In this document: positions 1 to 9,237 of the stretch, in pieces
Layout of the letters: every line of letters starts with the position of its first letter
Position numbering within the stretch: the first letter of the stretch is position 1
Notes under the pieces: generated by a model
What the model saw: only the letters and a program-made list of their open reading frames with translations
What the model was told of the DNA's origin: nothing
Database searches by the model: none
Translations under genes and position numbers: made by a program
DNA from: Agromyces lapidis
Lineage (GTDB): Bacteria > Actinomycetota > Actinomycetes > Actinomycetales > Microbacteriaceae
DNA length: 64,000 nucleotides
Direction of reading: 5' to 3'
NCBI RefSeq assembly: GCF_009749405.1
Contig: NZ_WBIQ01000005.1
Coordinates: 248,001-312,000 of the forward strand

Positions 1-156
1 GCCGCCGTCGAGCTCGCGCGGTCGACCGGGCTCGCGCGCATCGTGCGCGCCTCGGCCGAGGTCTCGAACCTGCCCGCGCGCCGCACCCTCGAGCGCGTCG
101 GCTTCGTCGAGGCGAGCCGCACGCCCGACACGATCACGAGCGAGTTCCGCCTGTAG
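1..156 (+). CDS. C-terminal end of a GNAT-like N-acetyltransferase (partial)
   Basis: Only the last 51 codons are present, ending in TAG. The peptide contains the pattern VSNLPARRTLERVGFVEA. This matches the typical GNAT C-terminal segment, in which an Asn and a following helix lead into a Gly-Phe turn after the acetyl-CoA site. The substrate cannot be judged from this fragment. It lies convergent to the bkd operon. The family call rests on the short motif alone, so another fold with a similar ending is possible. Confidence 0.5.
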   Translation, partial: AAVELARSTGLARIVRASAEVSNLPARRTLERVGFVEASRTPDTITSEFRL

Positions 157-181
157 CGCGATCAGCTCGACAGTCCCCGCT

Positions 182-246
182 CCGGGGGTCGTTTCCCGCC
201 ATCTCGTGCGCAGGCGCGCTCGGAGATGGCGAAAATTGACCCCCGG
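182..246. repeat. Imperfect palindrome A (GGGGTCGnTTCCCG family)
   Basis: Two 24-bp arms (182-205 and 223-246) match at 20 of 24 positions around a 17-bp loop. The left arm carries GGGGTCGTTTCCCGCCA, closely related to the arms of the palindromes at 39502-39561 and 40681-40740. It lies between convergent genes and may also act as a terminator. Confidence 0.6.
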
Positions 247-304
247 AATGCGGTACCGCGAACGGCGGCTGCGCGCGAGCGCGCAGGCCGGTGCCGATAC
301 GATG

Positions 305-327
305 CCCCGCTGCTTCAGCAGCAGGGG
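305..327 (-). terminator. Possible terminator of the bkd operon
   Basis: A compact hairpin (CCCCGCTGCT, loop TC, AGCAGCAGGGG, one bulged A) begins about 14 bp beyond the bkdC stop codon on the minus strand. There is no clear U-tract, which is common in high-GC actinobacteria. Confidence 0.45.
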
Positions 328-340
328 TGCGAGACCCCCG

Positions 341-1795
341 CTACTCGAGCAGCAGCGCCGGCTCCTCGATGATCGACGCGACGTCGGCGACGAAGCGCGA
401 GACGACGTCGCCGTCGACGACGCGGTGGTCGAACGAGCCGCCGATCGTCGTCACGAAGCGCGGGCGCACCTCGCCGTCGACGACCCACGGTTTCTGCTTG
501 ATCGTGCCGAGCGCGACGATGCCGACCTCGCCCGGGTTGAGGATCGGGGTGCCGGTGTCCATGCCGAAGACTCCGATGTTCGTGATGGTGATCGTGCCGC
601 CCTGCATCTCGGCTGGCTGCGTCTTGCCCTCGCGGGCGGTGAGCGTCAGTTGCTCGAGCGCGGCCGCGAGCTCGACCATCGACATGGCCTGCGCGTTCTT
701 CACGTTCGGCACGATGAGCCCTCGGGGCGTGGCCGCGGCGATGCCGAGGTTCACGTAGTGCTTGACGATGATCTCGTCGTCGGTCCACTGGGCGTTGACG
801 GTCGGGTTGCGGCGCACGGCCCAGAGCATCGCCTTCGCCATGATGAGCAGCGGCGAGATCTTGATGCCGGCGTAGTCGGGCGAGGCCTTGAGCCGCTTGA
901 GGTACTCCATCGTGCGAGTCGCGTCGACATCGACGAACACCGACACATGCGGCGCCGAGTATGCACTCTGCACCATGGCGTTCGCGATCGCCTTGCGCAC
1001 GCCCTTCACGGGAATGCGGGTCTCGCGATCAGCCGGTGCCTCTGGCGTCTGGATGTTGCGGAAGACGCTCGCCTGGCTCGCCTCGCGGATGACGTCGTCG
1101 CGCGTGATGTCGCCGATCGGCCCGGTCGGCGCGACCCGCGAGAGGTCGACGCCGAGGTCCTTCGCGAGCTTGCGGATCGGCGGCTTCGCGATGACGGGCA
1201 CGCGCGACTCGCCGCGCGAGCCCGCGGCCGATGCAGGGGCGGATGCCACGGGGCCGGCGCCGCGGTCGGCCGCGACAGGTGCGGGGGCCGGCGCCGCGGG
1301 AGCGACGATCGGGGGAGCAGGCGGTGTCGAGAGCTTCTCGTGCGCCCCGCCGGGCGAGGGGTGCCGGCGTCGACGCGTCGCGGTGGGCCCCGAGGTGCCG
1401 TGGCCGACCAGCACGGCGCCGCCGCCCTCCTCGGCCGCCGCGGGAGCGGGAGCAGCAGCAGCAGCAGCGGGAGCCGCAGCAGCAGACGCTGCGGGAGCCG
1501 CAGCAGCACCGGCCCCGACGCCACCCGCATCAGCGGCAGGCGACGCCCCCGCGGCATCCGTCTGGATCACCAGGATGGGCGTGCCGACGTCGACCGTGCT
1601 GCCCTCGTCGACCAGGAGCTCGGCGACGACGCCCTCGAACGCGCTCGGCAGCTCGACGAGCGACTTCGCCGTCTCGATCTCGACGAAGACCTGGTCGAGC
1701 GCGATGCGATCGCCGGGCGCGACGCGCCACTGCACGATCTCGGCCTCGGTGAGGCCCTCGCCGACATCGGGAAGTGGGAATCGGATCTCGCTCAT
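341..1795 (-). CDS. bkdC: Branched-chain 2-oxoacid dehydrogenase E2 (dihydrolipoyl acyltransferase)
   Basis: This E2 core (484 aa) transfers the acyl group made by E1 to CoA through a swinging lipoyl arm in the cytosol. An N-terminal lipoyl domain has the modified Lys in ETAKS (K44). A long Ala/Pro linker follows, then an E1/E3-binding domain near residues 195-235 ([19 protein letters not shown]), then the catalytic acyltransferase domain with DHRVVDG (H457, D461). It is the last gene of hisC-like-bkdA-bkdB-bkdC. The family to which pyruvate E2 also belongs looks similar; the BkdA-type E1 alpha next door favours branched-chain substrates. No E3 (lipoamide dehydrogenase) gene is in the window. 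Confidence 0.9.
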   Translation of the reverse strand: MSEIRFPLPDVGEGLTEAEIVQWRVAPGDRIALDQVFVEIETAKSLVELPSAFEGVVAELLVDEGSTVDVGTPILVIQTDAAGASPAADAGGVGAGAAAAPAASAAAAPAAAAAAPAPAAAEEGGGAVLVGHGTSGPTATRRRRHPSPGGAHEKLSTPPAPPIVAPAAPAPAPVAADRGAGPVASAPASAAGSRGESRVPVIAKPPIRKLAKDLGVDLSRVAPTGPIGDITRDDVIREASQASVFRNIQTPEAPADRETRIPVKGVRKAIANAMVQSAYSAPHVSVFVDVDATRTMEYLKRLKASPDYAGIKISPLLIMAKAMLWAVRRNPTVNAQWTDDEIIVKHYVNLGIAAATPRGLIVPNVKNAQAMSMVELAAALEQLTLTAREGKTQPAEMQGGTITITNIGVFGMDTGTPILNPGEVGIVALGTIKQKPWVVDGEVRPRFVTTIGGSFDHRVVDGDVVSRFVADVASIIEEPALLLE

Positions 1796-1852
1796 CAGTC
1801 TTACCCTCGCAGTCGAGTCATGCCATCAGCGACATGTCTGGGTCGTGTCGTG

Positions 1853-2926
1853 TCAGTAGGCCAGTGCGCGGTCCACGGCTTCGAGCACCCGGTCGGGGCT
1901 CGGCAGGTACTCGGTCTCGAGCGAGGCGGGCGGGAACGGGGTGTCGAAGCCCGACACGCGCAGCACCGGCGCCTCGAGTGAGTAGAACGCCCGCTCGGCG
2001 ACGGTCGCGGCGATCTCGGAGCCGACCGAGACGTGGCCGTACGCCTCTTGGGCGACGACGAGCCGGCCGGTGCGGTGCACCGACTCGAGCAGCGGGCCGT
2101 AGTCGATGGGGGAGAGGGAGCGCAGGTCGACGACCTCGATGCTCGTGCCCTCTTCTGCGGCGACGTCGGCGGCCTGCAGCAGGGTCGACACCATCGCGCC
2201 GTGGCCGACCACCGTGATGTCGGCGCCCTGGCGCACCACGCGACTCGCGTGCAGCGGCAGTCCGGCGTGGTCGAGGTCGACCGGGCCCTTGGGCCAGTAG
2301 CGGCTCTTCGGCTCGAAGAACAGCACGGGGTCGCGCGACTCGATCGCCTCGCGGATCATCCAGTACGCGTCGTGCGGGTTCGACGGGCTCACCACGCGCA
2401 GGCCCGGGGTGTGCGCGAAGTACGCCTCGGGGCTCTCCTGGTGGTGCTCGATCGAGCCGATGTGCCCGCCGTACGGCACGCGGATGACGATGGGCATCGT
2501 GACCGTGCCCTCGTGCCGCAGCGTCTGCCGGGCGAGCTGGGTCGTGATCTGGTCGAACGCCGGGAAGATGAATCCGTCGAACTGGATCTCGCACACCGGC
2601 CGGTAGCCGCGCATCGCGAGGCCGATGGCGGTGCCGACGATGCCCGACTCGGCGAGCGGGGTGTCGAGCACCCGCTTCTCGCCGAACTCGGCCGACAGAC
2701 CCTCGGTGACGCGGAACACGCCGCCGAGCGGCCCGATGTCCTCACCCATGAGCAGCACCTTCTCGTCGGCGCGCATGGCGTCGCGGAGGCCCGCGGTGAT
2801 GGCCTTCGCCATCGACAGGGTCTGCACGCCGCGCATGTCGCCGGCGGGCTGTTCGGGGGCGGCGGCGGGCGCGGGCACCGGGGTGGCCGAAGCGGTGGAT
2901 GCCTCGGGCGTCGTGTCGCTCGTCAC
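1853..2926 (-). CDS. bkdB: Branched-chain 2-oxoacid dehydrogenase E1 beta subunit
   Basis: This transketolase-type subunit pairs with E1 alpha to bind thiamine diphosphate and decarboxylate 2-oxoacids. The core begins at MRGVQTLSMAKAITAGLRD and contains the conserved GEDIGPLGGVFRVTEGL and DTPLAESGIVGTAIGLAMRG segments. The GTG at 2926 is chosen because AGGAGGT lies five to six bases upstream. An ATG at 2956 would instead give an ATGA overlap with the bkdA stop and ten more residues. Either start leaves a Pro/Ala-rich N-terminal extension of about 35-45 residues not usual in the family. Confidence 0.9.
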   Translation of the reverse strand: MTSDTTPEASTASATPVPAPAAAPEQPAGDMRGVQTLSMAKAITAGLRDAMRADEKVLLMGEDIGPLGGVFRVTEGLSAEFGEKRVLDTPLAESGIVGTAIGLAMRGYRPVCEIQFDGFIFPAFDQITTQLARQTLRHEGTVTMPIVIRVPYGGHIGSIEHHQESPEAYFAHTPGLRVVSPSNPHDAYWMIREAIESRDPVLFFEPKSRYWPKGPVDLDHAGLPLHASRVVRQGADITVVGHGAMVSTLLQAADVAAEEGTSIEVVDLRSLSPIDYGPLLESVHRTGRLVVAQEAYGHVSVGSEIAATVAERAFYSLEAPVLRVSGFDTPFPPASLETEYLPSPDRVLEAVDRALAY

Positions 2927-2952
2927 GCGAACCTCCTCGTCGATCCGGCCGG

Positions 2953-4086
2953 TCATGCCGCGTCTCCGTCGAACGAGTTCTCGAACTCGTCGAGCCACGC
3001 GTGCTGCTCGGTCATGAGCGGGTGCGGCTCGCTGTAGACGTGCTCGAAGATCGAGGCGCGGCTCGGCCCGGTCAGTTCGAGTGCGCGTCGGCGCACATCG
3101 GCGGCGACGTCGGATGCCTCCTGGTCGACCTCGTCGAAGAACGCGGCCGAGGCGCCGCGGCTCTCGAGCCACGTGCGGTACCGGGCGATCGGGTCGCGCT
3201 CGGCCCAGTAGGCCACCTCGTCGTCGGTGCGGTACTTCGTCGGGTCGTCGGCGGTCGTGTGCGCGCCCATGCGGTAGGTGAGCGCCTCGATGAGGCTCGG
3301 CCCCTGCCCCGCGCGCGCCTCTTCGAGCGACTGGCGGGTGACCGCGTAGCTCGCGAGCACGTCGTTGCCGTCGACCCGCACGCCCGGCATGCCGAAGCCG
3401 CCGCCGCGCAGCGCGAGCGGGCTGCGCGACTGCCGCGAGACCGGCACCGAGATCGCCCACTGGTTGTTCTGGATGAAGAAGACCTGCGGCGTCTCGTAGC
3501 TCGAGGCGAAGACGAGCGCCTCGTTCGCGTCGCCCTGCGAGGTCGAGCCGTCGCCGTAGTAGACGAGCACCGCGGCATCGGTCTCGGGGTCGCCCGTCGC
3601 GGTCGCGCCGTCGAACTGCAGGCCCATCGCGTAGCCCGTGGCGTGCAGCGTCTGCGAGGCGAGCACGAGCGTGTAGAGGTGGAAGTTGCCGTTCTCCTCG
3701 GGGTTCCAGCCGCCCTGGGTGATGCCGCGCAGCAGCGCGAGGATGCGCACGGGGTCGAGGCCGCGGATCATGCCGACGATGTGCTCGCGGTACGAGGGGA
3801 AGAGGTGGTCCTGCGGGCGGGCCGCGTGGGCCGAGCCGACCTGCGCGGCCTCCTGGCCCGAGCTCGGCACCCACAGCGCCAGCTGACCCTGCCTCTGCAG
3901 GTTCGCGCCGGCGACGTCGAGCCGCCGCGAGACGGTCATGTCGCGGTAGAAGCGCTGCAGCGTCGCGTCGTCGAGTGCCTCGACGAGCGGCAGGTAGGGC
4001 TCTGCTTCGGGGCTCGGGCGCAAGGCGCCCTCAGGGGTCAGGAGCTGAACCGTCGGCGCGGTGAAGTCTCTCTCGCTGGCTGCCAC
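2953..4086 (-). CDS. bkdA: Branched-chain 2-oxoacid dehydrogenase E1 alpha subunit
   Basis: This thiamine diphosphate-dependent subunit (377 aa) starts oxidative decarboxylation of 2-oxoacids derived from amino acids. The cofactor motif runs from GDG (178-180) to NN (207-208), the spacing typical of the family. The N-terminal VQLLTPEG is characteristic of actinobacterial BkdA rather than pyruvate-specific E1. The start codon is GTG. Only 16 bp separate it from the stop of the upstream aminotransferase, so the four genes are probably one operon. Confidence 0.9.
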   Translation of the reverse strand: MAASERDFTAPTVQLLTPEGALRPSPEAEPYLPLVEALDDATLQRFYRDMTVSRRLDVAGANLQRQGQLALWVPSSGQEAAQVGSAHAARPQDHLFPSYREHIVGMIRGLDPVRILALLRGITQGGWNPEENGNFHLYTLVLASQTLHATGYAMGLQFDGATATGDPETDAAVLVYYGDGSTSQGDANEALVFASSYETPQVFFIQNNQWAISVPVSRQSRSPLALRGGGFGMPGVRVDGNDVLASYAVTRQSLEEARAGQGPSLIEALTYRMGAHTTADDPTKYRTDDEVAYWAERDPIARYRTWLESRGASAAFFDEVDQEASDVAADVRRRALELTGPSRASIFEHVYSEPHPLMTEQHAWLDEFENSFDGDAA

Positions 4087-4102
4087 CGTTCCACGCTACC
4101 CG

Positions 4103-5212
4103 CTATGCGGGATGCCCTTCTTGTGAAGCCGGTACAAGCTCACCCAGAATCCGGAGGAGGGAATCGACAGACTCCTCCTCGCCGATCGACACGCGGATGC
4201 CCGCGGGCGGGAACGCGCGCGTCACGAGTCCGGCGTCGAAGAGCCGCTCGGCGACCTCGGCCGTCGCCTCGCCCGCCGGCACCCAGATGAAGTTGCCCTG
4301 GGCGACCGGGATGCGCCATCCCTGCTCGAGCAGCGCTTCGCGCACGCGGTCGCGGCGTTCGGCGATGACCCCGACGCGTTCGAGCAGCTCGGCCTCGGCG
4401 ACCGGCTCGAGCGAGGCGAGGGCCGCAGCGGTCGAGGCGGCGGTCACGCTGAGCGGGGTGATGGTCGCCCGGGCCGCATCGAGGATCGGGCCGGGACCGA
4501 TCGCGTAGCCGACCCGGAGGCCGGCGAGGCCGTAGGCCTTCGAGAAGGTGCGTAGGACGACGAGGTTCGGATACCGCCCGAGCAGGGTCGCGCCGTCGAC
4601 GGATGCCTCGTCGCGGACGAACTCGATGTATGCCTCGTCGAGCAGCACGAGCAGATCGGCGGGGACCTTCGCCATGAACGCCTCGAACGCGGCGGCCGTG
4701 ACGACCGCACCGGTCGGGTTGTTCGGCGAGCAGACCATGACGACGCGGGTGCGGTCGGTGATCGCCGCGGCCATCGCCTCGAGGTCGTGCCCGTGATCGG
4801 GACGGTTCGGCACCTGCACGCTGGTCGCGCCCGACACGGTCACGAGGCCCGGGTAGGCCTCGAAGGAGCGCCACGAGTAGACGACCTCGTCACCGGGAGC
4901 GGCGGCGGCCTGGATCAGCGCGGCGAGCAGCGCCACCGAACCGGCGCCGACGAGCACCTCGTCGGCGGTGACCCCGTACCGCTCGGCGAGCCGCTCGCGC
5001 AGCGCGAGCGCCGTGGCGTCGGGGTAGCGGTTGATCGTCGAGGCCGCGGCGGCGACCGCATCGACGACCGAGGGCAGCGGCTCGAACGGGTTCTCGTTGC
5101 TCGACAGCTTGAACCCGTCGGCGGGGGCGGGGCGGCCCTGGCGATACGGCGGGAGTGCGGCGATCTCGGGGCGCAGGCGAACGCCTGCCCCTCGCGGTTC
5201 CGGTGCGTTCAC
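4103..5212 (-). CDS. Aminotransferase, histidinol-phosphate/aromatic type (HisC/Pat)
   Basis: This fold-type I PLP enzyme has 369 aa from the GTG at 5212. It carries LSSNENPF near residues 36-43, CSPNNPTG at 161-168, DEAYIEF, and the PLP lysine in [14 protein letters not shown] (K225). The family covers histidinol-phosphate aminotransferase and the related aromatic aminotransferase Pat. No other his gene is nearby. It heads an operon with bkdABC, so production of a 2-oxoacid for the dehydrogenase is a reasonable inference. The choice between HisC and Pat cannot be made from the sequence alone. Confidence 0.85.
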   Translation of the reverse strand: MNAPEPRGAGVRLRPEIAALPPYRQGRPAPADGFKLSSNENPFEPLPSVVDAVAAAASTINRYPDATALALRERLAERYGVTADEVLVGAGSVALLAALIQAAAAPGDEVVYSWRSFEAYPGLVTVSGATSVQVPNRPDHGHDLEAMAAAITDRTRVVMVCSPNNPTGAVVTAAAFEAFMAKVPADLLVLLDEAYIEFVRDEASVDGATLLGRYPNLVVLRTFSKAYGLAGLRVGYAIGPGPILDAARATITPLSVTAASTAAALASLEPVAEAELLERVGVIAERRDRVREALLEQGWRIPVAQGNFIWVPAGEATAEVAERLFDAGLVTRAFPPAGIRVSIGEEESVDSLLRILGELVPASQEGHPA

Positions 5213-5264
5213 GCGATCCACCGTACCCCTTCGCCTCCGCTGCGCCGTCTGACAGAGTGGAGGC

Positions 5265-5648
5265 ATGCGGTTCATCCTCAAGGTCATCGTCGTCGCCCTC
5301 GCACTGTGGCTGACGACGCTCATCGTCTCGGGTGTCAGCGTGGTGCCGTACGACGACACCGAGCTCGCGACCGTGCTCACCTACCTCCTCGTCGCCGTGA
5401 TCTTCGGCCTCGTCAACGCGATCGTCGGCACCTTCATCAGGATCGTCGCGTTCCCGATCTACGTCATCACGCTCGGCCTCATCTCGTTCATCGTCAACGG
5501 CCTGCTGCTGCTGCTCGTCGACTGGATCAGCGGGCTCATGGGCTTCGGACTCGTCGTCGAGAGCTTCTGGTGGGGCGTGCTCGGCGCGCTCGTGCTCGGG
5601 TTGATCAGCTGGCTCATCGGCCTCGTGGTGCGTCCGTCGCGCGACTGA
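5265..5648 (+). CDS. Small four-helix membrane protein, YvlD/phage-holin-IV family
   Basis: The 127-aa protein is almost entirely hydrophobic, with about four transmembrane helices (near residues 5-25, 35-58, 60-85 and 95-122). Its pattern, including [20 protein letters not shown], is that of the YvlD group (phage holin family 4 superfamily). These are widespread chromosomal membrane proteins without a firmly known role, so holin activity should not be assumed. It diverges from the aminotransferase by 52 bp. Its 3' end overlaps the converging hydrolase gene by 35 bp. A GGAGG lies very close to the ATG. Confidence 0.75.
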   Translation: MRFILKVIVVALALWLTTLIVSGVSVVPYDDTELATVLTYLLVAVIFGLVNAIVGTFIRIVAFPIYVITLGLISFIVNGLLLLLVDWISGLMGFGLVVESFWWGVLGALVLGLISWLIGLVVRPSRD

Positions 5649-7185
5649 GCGGCGCGGCGACGGCTGGCGCGGGCGACGGCTCGAGTGCCGGCTCGGCCGC
5701 ACCCGCCGGGTCGCGTTCGGCGATCCACTCGCTGACTGCACCGGTGCCGCCGCCCGTGAACGCGATCAGCTCGCGGAGCTCGACGAGCTTCGTCGCCTCA
5801 GAGGCGTCGATGAGTGCCGCCGTGTCGCGGTAGCTCTCGAGCGAATGCGCCGGAAGCACGCCTTCGTAGCCGTGTCCGTCGCCGAGCACGCTGCGCGTGA
5901 CGGTCGTGCGCTCAGGCGACGACCGACCGGCGCCGCCGACCGCCGGAACCAGATCCTCGTCGTGGGCGACGTCGAGCACCGGCACCCCGTCGCGTGTCGG
6001 CGCCGAGTCGCCCGGGCCGCCGAGATTCACGCCGCCGATCGCATTGAGCTCGGGATCCTTCACGAGTTCGTGCACGATGATGCCGCCGCCCGAATGACCG
6101 GCGAAGTAGACCGGGTCGCCCGGCGCCATTCCGGCGGCCAGCATCGCGTCGCGGACGGCCCGCTCACCCGCCCCCGACTCGGCGCCGGCGAGGCGGAGCG
6201 CGTCGAGCGGCGAGTCGTCGGCGACGCCGTGCAGGTTCGAGACCATGTCGAAGGGCTGCTCGCCCGCGACGATCGCGGGATCGACGGTGCCGCTGATGTA
6301 GACCACCCAGCGCGGATCACCGGGTTCGCCATAGCGCTCGATGCGGATCTGCGGCCCTTCGCCGCCGGGGATGCGCGCCGCGAGGTCGGCGAAGCCGCCC
6401 GGAGCTCGCACGCTGCGCTCGGGCCCCGCGCTCGGGTGCCCCGCGGGCGCGGCCCCGTCGCCTGCGCGGTCGCCGCCCTCGGCTCGGCGCACCGAGACGG
6501 GCCCGTCGACCAGGGCCCGCGAGCCGACGAGTGCGGCGACCCCCAGCAGCATCGACGCGCTCTCGGGGGCGTTCACGAGATCGCCGAACGCCGCGGCGAG
6601 CCCGCTACCGCCGGGGAGGCGCGCAGCGCCGACCGCGAACTCGTCGACCGAGTCGACCGCGGCACGCACCGCACGCACGAACAACGGGTCGGAGAGGAGC
6701 CCCCGGTTCGCGGCGAGCCAGTCGCCGAGCGGGGTGCTGCCCCACGCCTTCGCGGCGGCCGCATCGAGGCCCGCCGTCAGGGCGACCCCGCCCGCGAAGA
6801 GCAGCCCGGCCGGCGTCGTGAGCGCCGACCCGAGCAGGTAGGCGACGACACCGCCGCCGAACTGCCAGAGTCCGTCGACGGCGCGCTCCGTCCACCCGTA
6901 TCGTTCTGCGCTCGCGAGGAGTGCGGCGCGGAGCTCCTCGCCGTCGGCCTCACAACGGCGCAGCTCCATTTCGAGTTCGCGCAGCAGGGCGGCCGGTCGC
7001 GGCTCGGCCCAGCCGGTGCCGTGATCGGCACCGATCGCGTCGAGCTCGTGGCCGAGCGCGCCGGCCTGCGCTCGCGCCGCAGACACGGCGGTCGCCGCAC
7101 CGCCGAGGCGGGCGGCGTCGGCGAACAGCTCATCGGTCGCGACCGCGGTCGAGCCGCCGCCCGAGATCGTGATGGTGTCGCTCAT
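5614..7185 (-). CDS. Alpha/beta-hydrolase with N-terminal helical (WXG/ESX-like) region
   Basis: The 523-aa protein has a roughly 120-residue helical N-terminus and a Gly/Ala-rich hydrophobic stretch (about 110-150). A C-terminal hydrolase domain carries the nucleophile elbow FAGHSGGG, a likely acid in LDVAHDEDLVP and a likely His in PAHSLESY. The layout resembles lipase/esterase effectors of ESX-type systems, but no export machinery is present here and no signal peptide is evident. Its ATG overlaps the stop of the upstream small helical gene (ATGA), so the two are translationally coupled. The substrate is unknown. Confidence 0.6.
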   Translation of the reverse strand: MSDTITISGGGSTAVATDELFADAARLGGAATAVSAARAQAGALGHELDAIGADHGTGWAEPRPAALLRELEMELRRCEADGEELRAALLASAERYGWTERAVDGLWQFGGGVVAYLLGSALTTPAGLLFAGGVALTAGLDAAAAKAWGSTPLGDWLAANRGLLSDPLFVRAVRAAVDSVDEFAVGAARLPGGSGLAAAFGDLVNAPESASMLLGVAALVGSRALVDGPVSVRRAEGGDRAGDGAAPAGHPSAGPERSVRAPGGFADLAARIPGGEGPQIRIERYGEPGDPRWVVYISGTVDPAIVAGEQPFDMVSNLHGVADDSPLDALRLAGAESGAGERAVRDAMLAAGMAPGDPVYFAGHSGGGIIVHELVKDPELNAIGGVNLGGPGDSAPTRDGVPVLDVAHDEDLVPAVGGAGRSSPERTTVTRSVLGDGHGYEGVLPAHSLESYRDTAALIDASEATKLVELRELIAFTGGGTGAVSEWIAERDPAGAAEPALEPSPAPAVAAPLSRATDAPRGR

Positions 7186-7601
7186 CGCCGGGCCCCCGCG
7201 ACGATGGAGCGCTCCTCCGCGCGGCGCGCGAGCCGCGCCTCCTCGGCGAGCGCGGCCTCCCGATCAGCCTGCACTCGTGCCTCGGCGTCGCGCTGGGCCT
7301 GCTCGTACTCGGCGAGCTCGGTCTGCATGCGGCGGATGCGCTCGTCGAGCTCGGCGGCGGCGGCATCGAGGCGCTCCACGCCGCCGAGCAGGCGCGACCG
7401 CAGCTCGTGCAGCCGTTCGGCGTAGCGATCGGCCGCTTCTGAGCGCCACCGCCCGCCGTCTGGCGGCAGCATCGCCGCAGCCTGTCCGAGGTCGGTGCGC
7501 AGCACGGCGAGGCGCCCGCGCACGGCGACGGCGGACTCGATGCGCTCGGCGGTGGCCGTGCGGCCCGTGAGGGCGGCGACGAGGGCGTCTGGGGCATCCA
7601 T
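7182..7601 (-). CDS. Small helical protein coupled to the hydrolase, WXG100-like
   Basis: This 139-aa protein is predicted to be almost all helix. An N-terminal hairpin contains RWRSEAADRYAERLHEL, reminiscent of the W-x-G region of ESX partners. A long charged coiled coil (about residues 80-135) rich in Glu, Ala and Arg follows. The start ATG at 7601 is preferred over more upstream, Arg-rich alternatives. The stop overlaps the hydrolase start (ATGA). I infer a partner or chaperone of the hydrolase from the coupling; no function is directly shown. Confidence 0.5.
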   Translation of the reverse strand: MDAPDALVAALTGRTATAERIESAVAVRGRLAVLRTDLGQAAAMLPPDGGRWRSEAADRYAERLHELRSRLLGGVERLDAAAAELDERIRRMQTELAEYEQAQRDAEARVQADREAALAEEARLARRAEERSIVAGARR

Positions 7602-7706
7602 TCGGCCAGACTGCCGACCGCGGCGGCGTGCGCCGGCGCTCGGAACCGAACCGTGCGCAGACCGCGCCGCATCCCCCATGTGGAGGAGCGATCGGCTGCG
7701 TCGACC

Positions 7707-8627
7707 TCAGTCGACGAGCACCTGTTCGAGCGCGTGGCGGCCGAGGCGTGCGATCGGGCCCGGACCCGCGCCGTCGAGCGTGTCGACGACCGAGCTGCCC
7801 CAGACGACGGCCCACCCTCGGGCGCGGCGCCAGGTCGCGGCATCGACCGGCCTGCGCCGTTCGACGTCGCGCACGAAGGCGGCCCGGCCGGCGGCGTCGA
7901 AACTCAGCCACGCCGTCGCGAGGTCGGTCGCCGGGTCGCCCGCGGTCAGGTCGCCGAAGTCGATCACGGCGGCGAGAGCACCGAACGCCTCGAGCACGAG
8001 GTTGCCCGGATGCAGGTCGCCGTGCAGCCACGTCGGAGTTCCGGACCAGACCGGTGCGGCGAGCGCGTCCTCCCAGACCTCGCGGAGGCGCTCGGCGCGG
8101 TCGCCGAGGACGGCGTCGAGCCGCCCGCCCGCGAAGCGTTGGCGCACCGAATCATCGCGCGCCGCGAGCGGCACGCCGCGGAAGGGGTTGTGCGGCGCGT
8201 CGGCGGGGGCCGGCAGGTGCAGCGCGTCGATGAAGGCGGCGAGGGCCGGCGCGAGGGCGGCGCGGTCTGCGGGGGTGCGGGTCGCCCCGTTCACGCCGTC
8301 GAACCAGGGCACGATGCTCCACGGGGCGTCGAAGCCGAGTTCTGGAGCCGGGCGACCCGATCGAACCGGCGCCGGCACCGCGACGGGCAAGCGCTCGGCG
8401 AGCACGGGCAGCCAGCGCTGTTCGTGCTCGATGAGCGGAGCGGCGATCCGGCGGCGAGGGAGGCGCACCGCATACGCGGCATGCCGCGCGTCGAGCCGGT
8501 ACATGGCGTTGTCCCAGCCGTTCGCAGCGAACTCGACCGGCCCGGCCAGCTCGGGGTACTGGGTCTCGACCAGCCGCGCCACGAGTTCGGCGTCGACGTG
8601 CAGCTCGGGCGCAGGGGCATCCGCCAT
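7707..8627 (-). CDS. Aminoglycoside phosphotransferase-family kinase
   Basis: This 306-aa kinase-fold protein shows the catalytic loop WLHGDLHPGN and the metal-binding segment VIDFGDLTAGDPATDLA of the APH/choline kinase superfamily. An upstream AVRLPRR may hold the ATP-binding lysine equivalent. Such proteins phosphorylate small molecules, and most genomic copies are not resistance enzymes, so no drug substrate is claimed. The ATG at 8627 follows AAAGG at good spacing. The gene diverges from the phosphatase gene over a 73-bp promoter region. Confidence 0.8.
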   Translation of the reverse strand: MADAPAPELHVDAELVARLVETQYPELAGPVEFAANGWDNAMYRLDARHAAYAVRLPRRRIAAPLIEHEQRWLPVLAERLPVAVPAPVRSGRPAPELGFDAPWSIVPWFDGVNGATRTPADRAALAPALAAFIDALHLPAPADAPHNPFRGVPLAARDDSVRQRFAGGRLDAVLGDRAERLREVWEDALAAPVWSGTPTWLHGDLHPGNLVLEAFGALAAVIDFGDLTAGDPATDLATAWLSFDAAGRAAFVRDVERRRPVDAATWRRARGWAVVWGSSVVDTLDGAGPGPIARLGRHALEQVLVD

Positions 8628-8700
8628 CTCGTCACCTTTCGCCGTCTCGGCAGGGCCCGTGAGTCCGTACCCATTCCTGAAAAGGGCATTCTCCTCCACA

Positions 8701-9237
8701 ATGGATGCCATGACGCGAGCGGAACCCGCGGGGGACGCCGCGCAGCCCTTCCGAGTCTCGTTCGTGTGCACCGGCAACATCTGCCGGTCTCCGATGGCGG
8801 AGGTGGTGCTGCGCTCCCTCGCCGACCAGGCGGGGCTCGCCGGCGCGCTCGCGATCGAGTCGGCCGCGACCGGCGACTGGCACGTGGGTGAACCCGCCGA
8901 CCAGCGCACCGTCGAGGCGCTCGCGCGGGCCGGCTACGACGGCACGCACCACCGCGCGCGGCAGTTCGACGCCGGCGACTTCCCCGAGCTCGACCTCGTG
9001 GTCGCCTTCGACCGTGGACAGGCGCGGATCCTGCGCAACTGGGCGACCGGCGCGGCCGAGCAGCACAAGGTGCGCCTGCTGCTCGAGTTCGAGCCCGAAC
9101 TCGCGGGCCTGCAGGACGTCCCCGACCCCTATTACTCCGATGCGGGAATGTTCGATCGAGTCCTTGAGATGATTGAACGGTCGACCCAGGCGCTCTTCCG
9201 CCAACTCGCACCCGCTCTCAGACAAGGAATCCGATGA
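8701..9237 (+). CDS. Low-molecular-weight protein-tyrosine phosphatase
   Basis: The P-loop VCTGNICRS has catalytic Cys23 and Arg29 (C-X5-R). The acid loop VPDPYYSD supplies the general-acid Asp. This is the complete LMW-PTP signature. It probably removes phosphate from protein tyrosine or arginine in the cytosol. ATG codons at 8701 and 8710 are both possible and no strong ribosome site decides. The stop overlaps the purB start (ATGA), so purB translation is coupled to it. Confidence 0.85.
   Translation: MDAMTRAEPAGDAAQPFRVSFVCTGNICRSPMAEVVLRSLADQAGLAGALAIESAATGDWHVGEPADQRTVEALARAGYDGTHHRARQFDAGDFPELDLVVAFDRGQARILRNWATGAAEQHKVRLLLEFEPELAGLQDVPDPYYSDAGMFDRVLEMIERSTQALFRQLAPALRQGIR

Noticed and set aside
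206-1981. A 591-codon open frame on the plus strand opposite bkdC
   Set aside because: It is antisense to a protein with complete E2 motifs, is Arg/Asp-rich and has no family pattern. Such frames are expected at this GC content.
7707-8627. Aminoglycoside resistance gene
   Set aside because: It has only the general kinase-fold motifs. Chromosomal members of this family act on diverse small molecules, and no resistance context is seen.
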